64,000 nt of DNA. Origin: Solirubrobacter phytolaccae (GTDB lineage Bacteria; Actinomycetota; Thermoleophilia; Solirubrobacterales; Solirubrobacteraceae). Below, piece by piece: positions 8,401 through 17,000 of this stretch. Every line of letters starts with the position of its first letter. The stretch's first letter is position 1. The stretch covers positions 1-64,000 of the forward strand of contig NZ_JAPDDP010000012.1 of NCBI RefSeq assembly GCF_027587195.1, written 5' to 3'. The notes beneath the pieces were generated by a model. That model saw nothing but the letters and a program-made list of their open reading frames with translations, was not told where the DNA came from and did not search any database. The translations under genes and the position numbers were made by a program.

Positions 8401-10192
8401 CGGCACCACCTCGGTGGTCGCCGGCAAGCTCCGCTACACACCGGACGCGGGCTTCGCCGGCACGGACGACTTCACCTACCTGTCGACCAACGAGGGCGGC
8501 ACGTCGACGCTCAAGACCGCGACCGTGAAGGTCCTCAACGCGCAGCAGGTCTGCAAGGACGTCTCCGGCACGACCGCCTACCAGACGGCGATCACGCTCA
8601 ACACCGACTGCACGGGCGCGACCCCGGCGACCGTCGCCGCGGGCACTGCGGCCAACGGCACCGTCGCCGTCGTCGCGGGCGCGCTGCGCTACACGCCCGC
8701 CGCCGGCTACATCGGCAACGACGAGTTCACCTACACGACGACCAACGAAGGCGGCGTGTCCAACACCGCCAAGGCGACCGTCAAGGTGCTCGCGCCGCCG
8801 CCGGTGTGCACGGACAAGAGCGCGACCACCGCGTTCGAGACCGCCATCGACATCGACGTCGTCTGCGACCGTGCGGGCGGGATCACGATCACGACCGCCC
8901 CGCAGGACGGCGACGTCGTCCTGCGTGAGGGCAAGCTGCGCTACACGCCCGACGCCGGCTTCCACGGCACGGACGAGTTCAAGTACACGTCCACGAACGA
9001 GGGCGGCACGTCGAACACGACGACCGTGAAGGTCACGGTCAACCCGCCGGCGCCCACCTGCGACGCCGTCACGGCGACCGCCGGCGCGGGCCGCGGCCGC
9101 ACGATCACGCTGGACTGCGACAGCCTCACGGCGCCGGCCTTCGCGATCGTCACCGCCCCGGCCCACGGCACGCTGAGCGACTTCGACGCCGCCACCGGCA
9201 CGGTCACCTACACGCCCGCCGACGACGCAGCGGGCCCGGACACGTTCACCTACCGCGCGAGCAACGCGGGCGGCGACTCGGCGCCGGCCACGGTGACGAT
9301 CACGGTCACTGCGCGGCCCGCGGTCACGTCCACGCCGTCCAACGACGTCACGCTCGGCGGCGCGCTCACGGACACGGCGAAGATCGACCCGCGCTTCGAG
9401 CCCGCGCCCGACGCCACGGTCGAGTTCCGCCTGTACCGCGGCGAGGCCTGCACGGGCACGCCGGTGTTCACCTCCAAGGCCACGCTCGCCGCCGACGGCA
9501 CCGCGACCTCGGAGCCGTTCACGCCGACGGCGCCGGGCGCGTACCGCTGGCAGGTCGTCTACGACGGCGACACGGGCAACCTGTCGGCGACGAGCACGTG
9601 TGACCCGGTCACGGTCCGCGAGCCCGTGGTCCTGCCCGCCGAGCGCAAGCCGCCCGTGACCCCCACCAGCACCTGCGGCGACCCGGTCGTCCTGCTCGAC
9701 GTGTCCCCGGTCGGCAACCAGGCGCGGGTCACAGGCATCGCCCGGCTCGAGCTCGCCGGCCAGCAGGTCACGCTCCAGCGCGCCGGCAAGGCGGTCGGCA
9801 CGGCGACGGTCGGCCCGGACGGCGCGTTCACGGCGCTCGTCGGCGGCCCCGCGCGCAACGAGGCCAAGCCGGTCACGTACATGGCCTGGGTCGGCGGTCA
9901 GCACAGCCGCGCGTTCCGCTACGACCGCTACCTGCGGATCACCAAGCGCTCCGGCCTGAAGATCAGCGGCACGCTCGCCCTCAAGCGCCTGCCGAAGACC
10001 GTCACGCTCACGCGCGTGAACGTGTGCTCCGGCAAGCGCGTCGGGACGACGGCCAAGGTGGCCAAGAACGGCCGCTTCACGTTCACGATGCGCGGCCCGG
10101 ACGCGGGCTCGCCGTACGTGCTCTACCGCGTGCAGGCCAAGCTCGCCGGCACCGGCCGCACCTACAGCACGCAGGTGGCCGTCGCGGGTTAG
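5492..10192 (+). CDS. Giant secreted surface protein: beta-helix, Gly-rich region, seven Ig-like repeats (1566 aa)
   Basis: Exported, probably surface-attached or matrix protein. Residues 1-25 are a Sec signal peptide ending AQA. Residues ~26-200 resemble a right-handed beta-helix (choice-of-anchor Q class), resumed at ~385-580 where GNYGGPVRTMAPNPGSPVI and DQRGFPRDAAADLGAVE are the class hallmarks. A Gly/Ala-rich insertion of about 190 residues interrupts it. Residues 677-1273 hold seven Ig/cadherin-like modules with two Cys each. An Ig-like domain (~1275-1380) and two C-terminal beta domains follow. No LPxTG motif or transmembrane anchor is visible at the end. An AAGG ribosome site lies just upstream of the ATG. 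The stop codon interlocks with that of the convergent response regulator (shared TTAG). Confidence 0.85.
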   Translation: MRVFSGRVAAVAAAVLASSATVAQAGTINVPAGDAAALITAINTANGNGEADTLNVSGTYSFNAANNFWYGATALPAITSDITIAGSATTGAIIQNGSGGRLRLFFVAGGRSNLAPGTLRLSRVQLANGQALGGSSAFGGAGAGMGGAIYNQGTLDLDAVTLSGNRAVGGNAGTVAGNAGGGIGQDTQGDNGGGFGGSLPNFVSGGGGGGAAPGGGGGGGGYAFNENGTSGGQPNAGVGGGLANGLGGASADGVRGGNGSGAGGRGETGAGAGGTGGPFGGGGSAPPVNAGGNRGGAGGGGVGGGGGGASPASGGGSGGFGGGGGWANYRSGNGGFGGGGAGGDGRVAGAPAGNGGFGGGDGATGAAGLIGMGGGGAGMGGAIFNDRGTITATNSTFTGNEATGGVSTAAFVGGGATAGEGGDGLGAAIFNLNGSLTLTHTTVAGNTATGGVGTTSGTGSGSIATVGYDSASPRAATTAIRQSIVTAAGAAALYSALPATVASGAANAATAGTTTVAPAFVGSADPQLAALGNYGGPVRTMAPNPGSPVINAATVQSMTATDQRGFPRDAAADLGAVETQATTVSVNNVVTAFSASTRNVGVSGSFSPVRGDNPGTFTFSAGAAGSVGVAPTGGSVATNMGVPGNTAPGLYTLTGSIPASPGFAAGSGTASFRINNAPYVCRDVSVSTAYQTEFVFPTDCTGAASYGTSFPTGPSQGSVVDIGGGFVRYTPPTGYSGTVEFSYKRTNEGGDSNTAKITLRVGNPPQVCKDVSGTTAFQTAVTLDADCTGAGPATVTVGSAAHGTTSVVDGKLRYTPAAGYVGTDEFTYKTTNEGGDSNSAKATVRVIAPAPVCFAVSGTTPYDTAIELAIDCDRTGTVAVATTPSHGTATVVAGKLRYTPATGYIGNDELSYTVTNEGGTSAPAKATVKTLAPAPVCKDVSATTAFQTAVDIDADCDRAGTIAIGTGAQHGTTSVVAGKLRYTPDAGFAGTDDFTYLSTNEGGTSTLKTATVKVLNAQQVCKDVSGTTAYQTAITLNTDCTGATPATVAAGTAANGTVAVVAGALRYTPAAGYIGNDEFTYTTTNEGGVSNTAKATVKVLAPPPVCTDKSATTAFETAIDIDVVCDRAGGITITTAPQDGDVVLREGKLRYTPDAGFHGTDEFKYTSTNEGGTSNTTTVKVTVNPPAPTCDAVTATAGAGRGRTITLDCDSLTAPAFAIVTAPAHGTLSDFDAATGTVTYTPADDAAGPDTFTYRASNAGGDSAPATVTITVTARPAVTSTPSNDVTLGGALTDTAKIDPRFEPAPDATVEFRLYRGEACTGTPVFTSKATLAADGTATSEPFTPTAPGAYRWQVVYDGDTGNLSATSTCDPVTVREPVVLPAERKPPVTPTSTCGDPVVLLDVSPVGNQARVTGIARLELAGQQVTLQRAGKAVGTATVGPDGAFTALVGGPARNEAKPVTYMAWVGGQHSRAFRYDRYLRITKRSGLKISGTLALKRLPKTVTLTRVNVCSGKRVGTTAKVAKNGRFTFTMRGPDAGSPYVLYRVQAKLAGTGRTYSTQVAVAG
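6090..6645 (+). repeat. Gly-rich low-complexity coding region
   Basis: This stretch encodes mostly GGGGG, GGFGGG and GGAGG runs with scattered Asn/Ser, inserted inside the beta-helix domain of the surface protein. It looks like mycobacterial PGRS-type sequence in composition but has no PE domain. The DNA is dominated by ggcggc/ggtggc runs, so local sequencing or slippage errors are possible. Confidence 0.85.
7520..9310 (+). repeat. Seven tandem ~84-residue Ig-like modules
   Basis: Each module follows the pattern PxVCKDVSxTTAxQTAxxxxxDC, then HGTxxVVxGKLRYTP, then GYxGxDEFTYxxTNEGG. Two cysteines per module (one at the start, one about 20 residues later) probably form a disulfide outside the cell. 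Modules 2 and 5 share long identical DNA segments (around 7795 and 8555), suggesting recent unequal recombination. Module 7 is the most divergent. Confidence 0.88.
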
Positions 10193-10857
10193 CGTTGGGA
10201 AGCGCGGACGAGCCCGGTCTCGTAGGCGAAGATCACGGCCTGCACGCGGTCGCGCAGGCCGAGCTTCGCCAGGATCCGGCCGACGTGCGTCTTGACGGTC
10301 GCCTCGGCGACGACGAGGCGCGCGGCGATCTCCGCGTTCGAGAGCCCGCCGGCCACCGCGAGCAGCACTTCGCGCTCGCGCTCGGTCAGCGGGCTCAGCC
10401 GCTCGTCGCGGCTCGCGGGCGCGTGCGCGTCCGGGAACTGGTGCGCGTAGGCGTCGAGCAGCCGGCGGGTGATGCTCGGCGCCACGACCGCGTCCCCGCC
10501 CGCGACGGCGCGGATCCCGCCCAGCAGCTCCTCGGGCGGCGCGTCCTTGAGCAGGAACCCGCTCGCGCCCGCGCGCAGGGCCGAGAACGCGTACTCGTCG
10601 AGGTCGAAGGTGGTGAGGATGAGCACGCGCGCGGCGCTGCCCGCGGCGACGATCCGGCGCGTCGCCTCGATCCCGTCGGTCCCGGGCATCCGGACGTCCA
10701 TCAGCACCACGTCGGGCGCGAGCGCCGCGGTCTGCGCGACCGCCTGCTCGCCGTCCGCGGCCTCCCCCACGACCTCCATGTCCGGTTGAGCTTCAAGGAT
10801 CATGCGGAAGCCGGTGCGCAGCAGCGGCTGGTCGTCGACGAGCAGGACCGTGATCAC
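10189..10857 (-). CDS. NarL/FixJ-type response regulator (LuxR HTH)
   Basis: DNA-binding output of the two-component system formed with the adjacent kinase. Receiver domain residues 1-120: acidic pocket D8/D9 (LLVDDQP), phospho-acceptor D54 (VVLMDVRMPG), conserved Thr in LILTTFD and Lys in FLLKDAP. The C-terminal LuxR-type HTH (LTEREREVLLAVAGGLSNAE...VKTHVGRILAKLGLRDR) spans ~155-215. Its ATG overlaps the kinase stop codon by four bases (ATGA), indicating translational coupling. The stop interlocks with the convergent surface-protein stop. The likely target is the ABC transporter unit upstream in the same operon. Confidence 0.93.
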   Translation of the reverse strand: MITVLLVDDQPLLRTGFRMILEAQPDMEVVGEAADGEQAVAQTAALAPDVVLMDVRMPGTDGIEATRRIVAAGSAARVLILTTFDLDEYAFSALRAGASGFLLKDAPPEELLGGIRAVAGGDAVVAPSITRRLLDAYAHQFPDAHAPASRDERLSPLTEREREVLLAVAGGLSNAEIAARLVVAEATVKTHVGRILAKLGLRDRVQAVIFAYETGLVRASQR

Positions 10858-12029
10858 GCCGCGCTCCCGAGCCGCGTCCGCACGCGCCAGCCGCCGTCCG
10901 GCGCCGGGCCGGCCTCGAGCTCGCCGCCGTAGACCGCCGCGCGCTCGCGCATCCCGGTCAAGCCTTGTCCGGCGCTTGGTGTGCGCGGCCGGCTACGCCG
11001 GGGCGTGCCCACTTCGGCTTGGAGATCGCTTCGCGGATCTCCGGCGGCGGCCACGTGCGGACGCGCAAGCCCGTCATCGGTCACCTCGACCTCGACGCCG
11101 TCGGCGTCGTACCGCAGACGGACGACGGCATGCGCGTCCGCGCCCGCGTGCTTGAGCGTGTTGGTGAGCGCTTCCTGGACGAGCCGGTAGACCGTCAGCT
11201 CCGCGCCCGCGCCGAGCGCGATCGGCGCGCCGGCGGTCTCGAGCGTCGTGTGCAGCCCGGCCGCGCGGACCTGCTCGAGCAGCGGGTCGAGGTCCGCCAG
11301 GCCGGGCTGGGGCGCGAGCGCCGTGGCGTCGTCCTCCCGCAGCACGCCGAGCAGCCGTCGCATCTCACCCAGCGCGTGCCGACCGGTCGCCGACACCTGC
11401 TCCATCGCGCCCGCCGCGCGCTTCGGGTCCTGGCCGGACATGTACCCGGCGCCGTCGGCGAGCGCGATCATCACCGACAGGTTGTGGGCGACGATGTCGT
11501 GCATCTCGCGCGCGATCCGCGCCCGCTCGGCCGCTGCGCCGAGCCGGCCCTGCTGGTCGCGCTCCCGCTCGAGCTGGGCGGCGCGATCCTCCACGGAGGC
11601 CAGATAGGCGCGCCGCGTGCGCACGTTCAGGCCGAGCACGACCGCGGCGACCGCCATCCCGGTGAGCAGCACGAAGCTCGGCACGAACGACGGCTCCGCC
11701 CAACGCGCGACCGCCAGCACGACGCCGAGCTCGAGCATCACGCACGCCGCGATCACGCGCCCGCGCGGCTCCTGAACCGCGACCGTGTAGATGGCGATCA
11801 GCAGCGCGAAGTCGGCGGACAGATCGACCGCCGCCAGCCACTGCCCGAACGCGACGACGGCGATGACGCTGAAGACCGCGAACGGCGCGCGCCGGCGCCA
11901 CAGCAGCGGCAGCGTGAGCGCGACGGCGATCCAGCGGTCGCTGCCCTGGGCGGTGCTGACGCCGAGCGCCAGCACGACCAGCGTCAGCAGCAGGTCGGCG
12001 AGCAGCGGGTGACGGGGCAGGCGGTTCAC
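10854..12029 (-). CDS. Sensor histidine kinase (HisKA_3 / NarL-partner type)
   Basis: Membrane histidine kinase of 391 residues, start GTG at 12029, overlapping the permease stop (GTGA). Residues ~8-155 carry about five hydrophobic segments and no large extracellular loop, as in intramembrane-sensing DesK-like kinases. The dimerisation/phospho-acceptor motif is IAREMHDIVAHNLSVMI (His in the HDxxAH core). The ATPase domain has the N-box-like YRLVQEALTNTLKHA and a VTDDG G1 box, then an unusual ~33-residue insertion before GQGLTGMRERAAVYGG. The insertion is described separately. Operon order: ABC ATPase, permease, kinase, regulator. Confidence 0.9.
   Translation of the reverse strand: MNRLPRHPLLADLLLTLVVLALGVSTAQGSDRWIAVALTLPLLWRRRAPFAVFSVIAVVAFGQWLAAVDLSADFALLIAIYTVAVQEPRGRVIAACVMLELGVVLAVARWAEPSFVPSFVLLTGMAVAAVVLGLNVRTRRAYLASVEDRAAQLERERDQQGRLGAAAERARIAREMHDIVAHNLSVMIALADGAGYMSGQDPKRAAGAMEQVSATGRHALGEMRRLLGVLREDDATALAPQPGLADLDPLLEQVRAAGLHTTLETAGAPIALGAGAELTVYRLVQEALTNTLKHAGADAHAVVRLRYDADGVEVEVTDDGLARPHVAAAGDPRSDLQAEVGTPRRSRPRTPSAGQGLTGMRERAAVYGGELEAGPAPDGGWRVRTRLGSAA
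10971..11070 (-). other. In-frame ~99-bp insertion in the kinase ATP-lid, carrying two hairpins
   Basis: Between VTDDG and GQGLTG, related kinases usually have a short loop; here about 33 residues (LARPHVAAAGDPRSD...RPRTPSAG) are added. The DNA holds two inverted repeats: CCGGC-TAC-GCCGG (10989-11001) and GGAGATC...GATCTCC (11021-11042). The insert length is a multiple of three and contains no stop. This resembles a small palindromic element inserted within a coding sequence. Confidence 0.55.
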
Positions 12030-12793
12030 GCGTCTCGGCGCACCAGCAGGAAGGCGGCGAGGGCGATCGTAGCGGCGACGTACGCGCACAGGACGCCGAA
12101 TCCACCCCAGGCGCTCAGCGGACCGCCGGGATCGAGCTGGGTGATCGTCAGGCCCGCCGCCGACGGCAGGTACGGTCCGATCTCCTCGCCTTTGGGCGTG
12201 AGGTCGACGATGATCGGCACGACGAACAGCACCATCGAGAGCGTCGTGATCGCGGCGGCGGTGTTGCGCAGCAGCGCGCCGAGCGCGAGCCCGAGGGCGC
12301 CCATCGCGGCCAGGAAGAGCCCGCAGCCGAGGACCGCGCGCAGCACGTGCGGGTCGCCGAGCGCCGCGTCGACGTCCTTGGTGGCGAAGATCGCTTGGCC
12401 GCAGAAGAACGCGATCACGCTCGCGAGCGTGCCGAGGACCAGCGTCGAGACGAGGAACACACCGAGCTTGCTCCACAGCACCGGCAGGCGGCGCGGGACG
12501 GCGGCGAACGTGGACCGGATCGAGCCGGTCGCGTACTCGCCGGTGATGACCATCGCGCCGAGCACGCCGAACGCGATCTGCGCGAGGTAGATCCCGCTGA
12601 GGGTGCGCCCGACGGCGTCGTAGCCGACGGTCGGCGACCCGTTGCGCCAGCTGGTGACGCTCATCCACGGGACGAGCACGCCCAGCCCGACGACGAGGCC
12701 GAGCGCGATCAGCATCGACAGCCGGCTGGAGCGCAGCGAGTGCAGCTTCGTGATCTCGGACGCGATCACGCGCGGGTAGGTGACGGCGGTCAT
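12026..12793 (-). CDS. ABC transporter permease (ABC-2 type)
   Basis: Integral membrane partner of the adjacent ATPase, 255 residues with about six hydrophobic helices. The N-terminal cytoplasmic stretch VIASEITKLHSLRSS is typical of ABC-2 permeases encoded with DrrA-like ATPases. GEYATGSIRSTFAAVPRR is a characteristic cytoplasmic loop. Such pairs export lipids, peptides or antibiotics; the substrate cannot be told from sequence. It lies 82 bp after the ATPase stop, and its own stop overlaps the kinase GTG start. Confidence 0.88.
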   Translation of the reverse strand: MTAVTYPRVIASEITKLHSLRSSRLSMLIALGLVVGLGVLVPWMSVTSWRNGSPTVGYDAVGRTLSGIYLAQIAFGVLGAMVITGEYATGSIRSTFAAVPRRLPVLWSKLGVFLVSTLVLGTLASVIAFFCGQAIFATKDVDAALGDPHVLRAVLGCGLFLAAMGALGLALGALLRNTAAAITTLSMVLFVVPIIVDLTPKGEEIGPYLPSAAGLTITQLDPGGPLSAWGGFGVLCAYVAATIALAAFLLVRRDA

Positions 12794-12819
12794 GCCACAA
12801 TCTCCGAGTTCGTAGCGGC

Positions 12820-12883
12820 GCGAGAAGGAGCCGCCAGGCGAGTTCTCGCCGAAGCATGCGAGCGCGTAGCGCGAGTCATGCGA
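12820..12883. repeat. Inverted and direct repeats between ABC ATPase and permease genes
   Basis: The 82-bp gap contains GCGAGAA (12820-12826) facing TTCTCGC (12843-12849), a GCGC-GTA-GCGC mini-hairpin (12862-12872), and a direct repeat CATGCGA (12855-12861 and 12877-12883). Inside an operon this could be an mRNA processing or attenuation structure, or a decayed palindromic element. Confidence 0.4.
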
Positions 12884-13781
12884 CTGCCTCGTATTCCACG
12901 CTGTCGCGCGTGAGCTCCATGAACGCGTCCTCGAGCGAGGCGTGCCGGGTGGAGAGTTCGTGCAGCGTGACGCCCGCGGCGGCGGCGCGCTCGCCGATCA
13001 CGTCGGTGGTCAGGCCGGCGATCTCGAGCACGCCCGGCTCGTCGGAGCCGATCGTCACGCCCTCGGCCCGCAGCGCCTCGCTCAGGCGCGCGGCGTGCGG
13101 CGAGCGCACCCGCACGACCGCGGGCGCCGCCTGCGCGATGAAGTCGGCGGTCGAGCAGTCCGCGAGCACGCGGCCGCGGCCGACGACGATCAGGTGGTCG
13201 GCCGTCAGCGCCATCTCGCTCATCAGGTGCGAGGACACGAAGATCGTCCTGCCCTCGCTCGCCAGCCGGCGCAGGAGCGTGCGGATCCAGTGGATGCCCT
13301 CGGGGTCGAGGCCGTTGACGGGCTCGTCGAGCACCAGGGTGTCCGGATCGCCGAGCAGCGCCGACGCGATCCCCAGCCGCTGGCCCATGCCGAGCGAGAA
13401 CGTGCCCGCGCGCTTGCGGGCCACCGGCTGCAGGCCGACCAGCTCGATCACCTCGTCCACGCGTGCGCGCGTAATCCCGTGCGTCTGGGCGAGCGCCAGC
13501 AGGTGGTTGAAGGCCGACCGGCCCGGGTGGATGGACCGCGCCTCCAGCAGCGCGCCGACGCGGTGCAGCGGCGCGGGCAGCTCCCGGTAGCGGGTGCCGT
13601 CGACGGTCACCGCGCCCGTGGTCGGCGCGTCGAGCCCGACGATCATCCGCATCGTCGTGGATTTGCCGGCCCCGTTCGGCCCCAGGAACCCGGTCACCAC
13701 CCCCGGCCGGACCGTGAACGAAAGCCCGTCCACCGCCGTTTTCGCGCCGTAGCGCTTCGTCAAGTCGATCGCTTCGATCAT
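12876..13781 (-). CDS. ABC transporter ATP-binding protein (DrrA/CcmA-like)
   Basis: Cytoplasmic ATPase powering the ABC-2 permease downstream, 301 residues. Walker A is GPNGAGKST (residues ~34-42), the signature is the FSLGMGQRLGIA variant, Walker B is TLVLDEP followed by the D-loop NGLDP, and the switch His is in VSSHLM. The C-terminal ~90 residues are the extension usual in antibiotic and lipid exporter ATPases. It is the first gene of a four-gene operon (ATPase, permease, kinase, regulator), an arrangement typical of drug- or envelope-stress-responsive exporters. The upstream 227 bp is shared with the divergent PA14 protein gene. Confidence 0.92.
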   Translation of the reverse strand: MIEAIDLTKRYGAKTAVDGLSFTVRPGVVTGFLGPNGAGKSTTMRMIVGLDAPTTGAVTVDGTRYRELPAPLHRVGALLEARSIHPGRSAFNHLLALAQTHGITRARVDEVIELVGLQPVARKRAGTFSLGMGQRLGIASALLGDPDTLVLDEPVNGLDPEGIHWIRTLLRRLASEGRTIFVSSHLMSEMALTADHLIVVGRGRVLADCSTADFIAQAAPAVVRVRSPHAARLSEALRAEGVTIGSDEPGVLEIAGLTTDVIGERAAAAGVTLHELSTRHASLEDAFMELTRDSVEYEAVA

Positions 13782-13851
13782 CGCCCCGCAAGCTAGGCGC
13801 GGGCGATCGTCGCGGACAAGCGCCGCAAGGCTGATCTTTCGGGGAGGGCCG

Positions 13852-13871
13852 CGTACGACTCAGGTCGTACG
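13852..13871. promoter_or_regulatory. Perfect palindrome in divergent intergenic region
   Basis: CGTACGAC-TCAG-GTCGTACG, two 8-bp arms around a 4-bp centre. It lies between the ABC operon start (13781) and the plus-strand promoter at 13918, the expected place for an operator controlling either side. Confidence 0.5.
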
Positions 13872-13917
13872 TTGGTCGAAAGGTGCGGCTTTTCCTACAT
13901 CCCCGGCAAAAGCGCCG

Positions 13918-13946
13918 TTGAGGATCGCAGAAAGGCTCTGTACTAT
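13918..13946 (+). promoter_or_regulatory. Sigma-70-type promoter for the PA14/DUF1080 protein gene
   Basis: TTGAGG (13918-13923), 17-bp spacer, TACTAT (13941-13946), then a leader of about 55 bases. The leader contains a GCAGGC...GCCTGC hairpin (13957-13975) and a strong purine-rich ribosome site (GAGGGGGAGAG) just before the ATG at 14009. Confidence 0.6.
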
Positions 13947-14008
13947 CGCGCATAAAGCAGGCATTAGTGGCCTGCGACGTTGATCCTTTCGAGGGGGAGA
14001 GAGCACGA

Positions 14009-17000
14009 ATGCACACACGTTGGAAGCGCGGGATCGCGCTGCTGTGCGGTGTCGCCGCGCCGTTGGGCGCGATGGCGTCGATTGCCCAGGCGCAAACCCT
14101 CCCGCCCCAGGAGCCGGGGGTCACGCAGCGCATCTTCCAGCTCGGTGCGCAACCGCAGGAGATCTGCCCGATCAAGCCGGCCTCGACGCCCAACGTCGAC
14201 GTCCTCAAGCCGAACATCGACTGGTCCGGCAATACCGGCTTCGGCAACCTGACGGACAACTTCCTCGTCCACGCGATCGCGAACATCACGATCCCGACCG
14301 CGGGCTCGTACACCTTCCGCCTCAACAGCGATGACGGCTCCGAGCTGCTGATCGACGGCAACCTCGTCATCGACCACGACGGCCTCCACGGCGCGGAGGA
14401 CAAGGACGGCGCCGTCACGCTGACCGCCGGCGTCCACGCGCTGCGCGTCAACTACATCGAGGCCGGCGGCGACCAGGAGCTGCACCTGAGCTGGCGCAAG
14501 CCCGGCGACTCGGCCTTCTCGATCGTCCCGAACTCCGCCCTCACCACCGACTCCGGCATCATCCGCGTCACGGCCCCGGGCACCAAGCAGTGTGAGGGCA
14601 ACAACGACTCGCCCGGCGACGGCCTGCCGCTCGACAGCGTCAACCCCGCCTACAGCCTCGTCAACCTGCGTCCGAACGGCTTCGAGCCCAAGGTCACGGG
14701 CCTGGAGTGGATGGGCGACGACCTCCTCGTCCTCACCTGGGGCGATGAGGACGGCAGCCCGAGCACGATGACCGCGGCCGGTGAGGTCTGGAAGCTGAGC
14801 GGCGTCAAGACCGCCACCAACCCCTCCACCGTCACGCGCGTCAAGCTCGCCGAGAACCTCAAAGAGCCGATGGGCATCAAGGTCGTCGACGGCGAGATCT
14901 ACATCTCCGAGAAGAACCGCCTCGTCAAGCTGACCAGCCCGAACGCGGCCGGCCTGTTCACGGCCCGCCAGCAGATCGCGAGCTGGCCGTTCGACGACAA
15001 CTTCCACGAGTTCGCCTTCGGCCTCCTGTACAAGGACGGCTACTTCTACGCGAACCTGTCGGTCTCGATCAACCTCGGCGGCGCGACCACCACGCCGCAG
15101 GGCTCGCTCGATCGCGGCACGCAGATCAAGATCAGCAAGGACACCGGCACGGTCGAGCACATCGCCGGCGGCCTGCGCACCCCGCACGGCATCGGCTGGG
15201 GTCCGAACGACTCCATCTGGACGACGGACAACCAGGGCGCCTGGCTCCCGGCCAACAAGCTCATGCACGTCCAGCCGGGCAAGTTCTACGGGCACTACAC
15301 GACCGAGCCCGACGGCACGCCGGGCCGCTACGACAACCTGCGGCCGACCCCGGCCGCCGTGCTGATCCCGCACAACGAGATCGGCAACTCCCCGAGCCAG
15401 CCGATGCTCATCCCGAGCGGCCCGTTCGCCGGTCAGATGTGGGTCCCGGACGTCACCTACGGCGGCATCCAGCGCGCCTTCGTCGAGAAGGTCGGCGGCG
15501 AGTACCAGGGCGCGTACTTCCGCATGACGCAGGGCCTCGAGGCCGGCATCACGCACATCGCGCTGCAGGACGACGGCTCGATCATCGTCGGCGGCCTGCA
15601 CGGCGGCGGCAACTGGGGCCAGAACGGCAAGCTCTCCTACGGCCTCCAGAAGCTCGTCCCGAACGGCACCACGACGTTCGACATGCAGAAGATGGAGCTC
15701 GTCGACGGCGGCTTCAAGATCACCTACACCAAGCCGGTGTCGGACGCCACGCTCGCCAACCTGGCGACGAAGTACCAGGTCAAGTCGTGGGGCTACGCGC
15801 CGACGTCCAACTACGGCGGCCCGAAGATCGGCGAGAAGACGCTCACCGTCTCCTCCGCGACGGTCTCCGCCGACAAGAAGGAAGTCACGCTCAAGATCGC
15901 GGGCCTGGAGCCCAACAAGGTCGTCTACGTCCGCTCCCCGCGCCCGTTCGCCGCGGCTGACGGCTCCGAGATCCTGAGCACCGAGGCCTGGTACACGCTC
16001 AACACGCTGCCCGGCTACGTCGCTCCCGCGAGCGACGGGTTCTTCGAGCTCGAGGACGGCACGTTCGCCGGCGGCGCCAAGGTCGACACCGAGCACGCCG
16101 GCTTCACCGGCAACGGCTTCGTCTCCGGCATCCAGACCGCCGGCGCGTCGTCCGTGAAGATCGAGGCCAACATGGCGAAGGCCGGCGACTACCGCATGGC
16201 CCTGCACTACGCCAACGGCCCGAACCCGTTCCAGGGCCCGAAGAAGCTGACGCTGATCGTCAACGGCACCCCCAAGACGATCACGCTGCCGTCCACGGGC
16301 ACGTGGAAGACGTGGGGCTACTACCTGGACACGGTCGCGCTCACCGCGGGCGTGAACACGGTCGAGCTCAAGTACAACACGGGTGACGACGGCAACGTCA
16401 ACCTCGACAACGTCCGGTTCGCCCCGGCCGGCACGACGCGGTACGAGGCCGAGGCGGGCACGCTCGCCGGCGGCGCCAACGCGCAGACCGAGCACGCGGG
16501 TTACAGCGGCCTCGGCTACGTCGGCGGCTACCAGAACGTGGGCGCCAGCACGACCGTCAAGGTCAACGCCCTCGCCGACCGCGCGACCGACGTCACGATC
16601 GGCTTCGCGAACGGCCCGAACCCGTTCGCCGGCAACAAGAAGCTGAGCCTGTACGTCAACGGCGTCTTCCAGAAGAAGGTCACGTTCCCGGACTCGACCG
16701 GTTGGAAGGTCTACCGGACGATCACCGAGTCGTTCAACCTGAAGGCCGGCTCGAACGACGTCATGTTCAAGTACGACACGGGCGACGACGGCAACGTCAA
16801 CCTCGACTACGTCGACGTCAAGCAGAACGAGCCGCTCCAGTGCGGCGTGGTCGCCGCCAACGACGACTTCGAGGGCACTTCGCTCGACAAGTGCCGTTGG
16901 ACGACCGTCCTCAACGAGGACACCACCGGCTACTCGCTCAGCGGTGGCAAGCTGAACATCAAGGCGGTCGGTGGCGACATCACCGGCGGGACGGTGTCGG

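Noticed and set aside
5504-9904. 1466-codon minus-strand ORF opposite the surface protein
   Set aside because: No start context or domain; composition (Arg/Ala/Asp-rich) is the expected mirror of Gly/Thr/Val-rich coding sequence.
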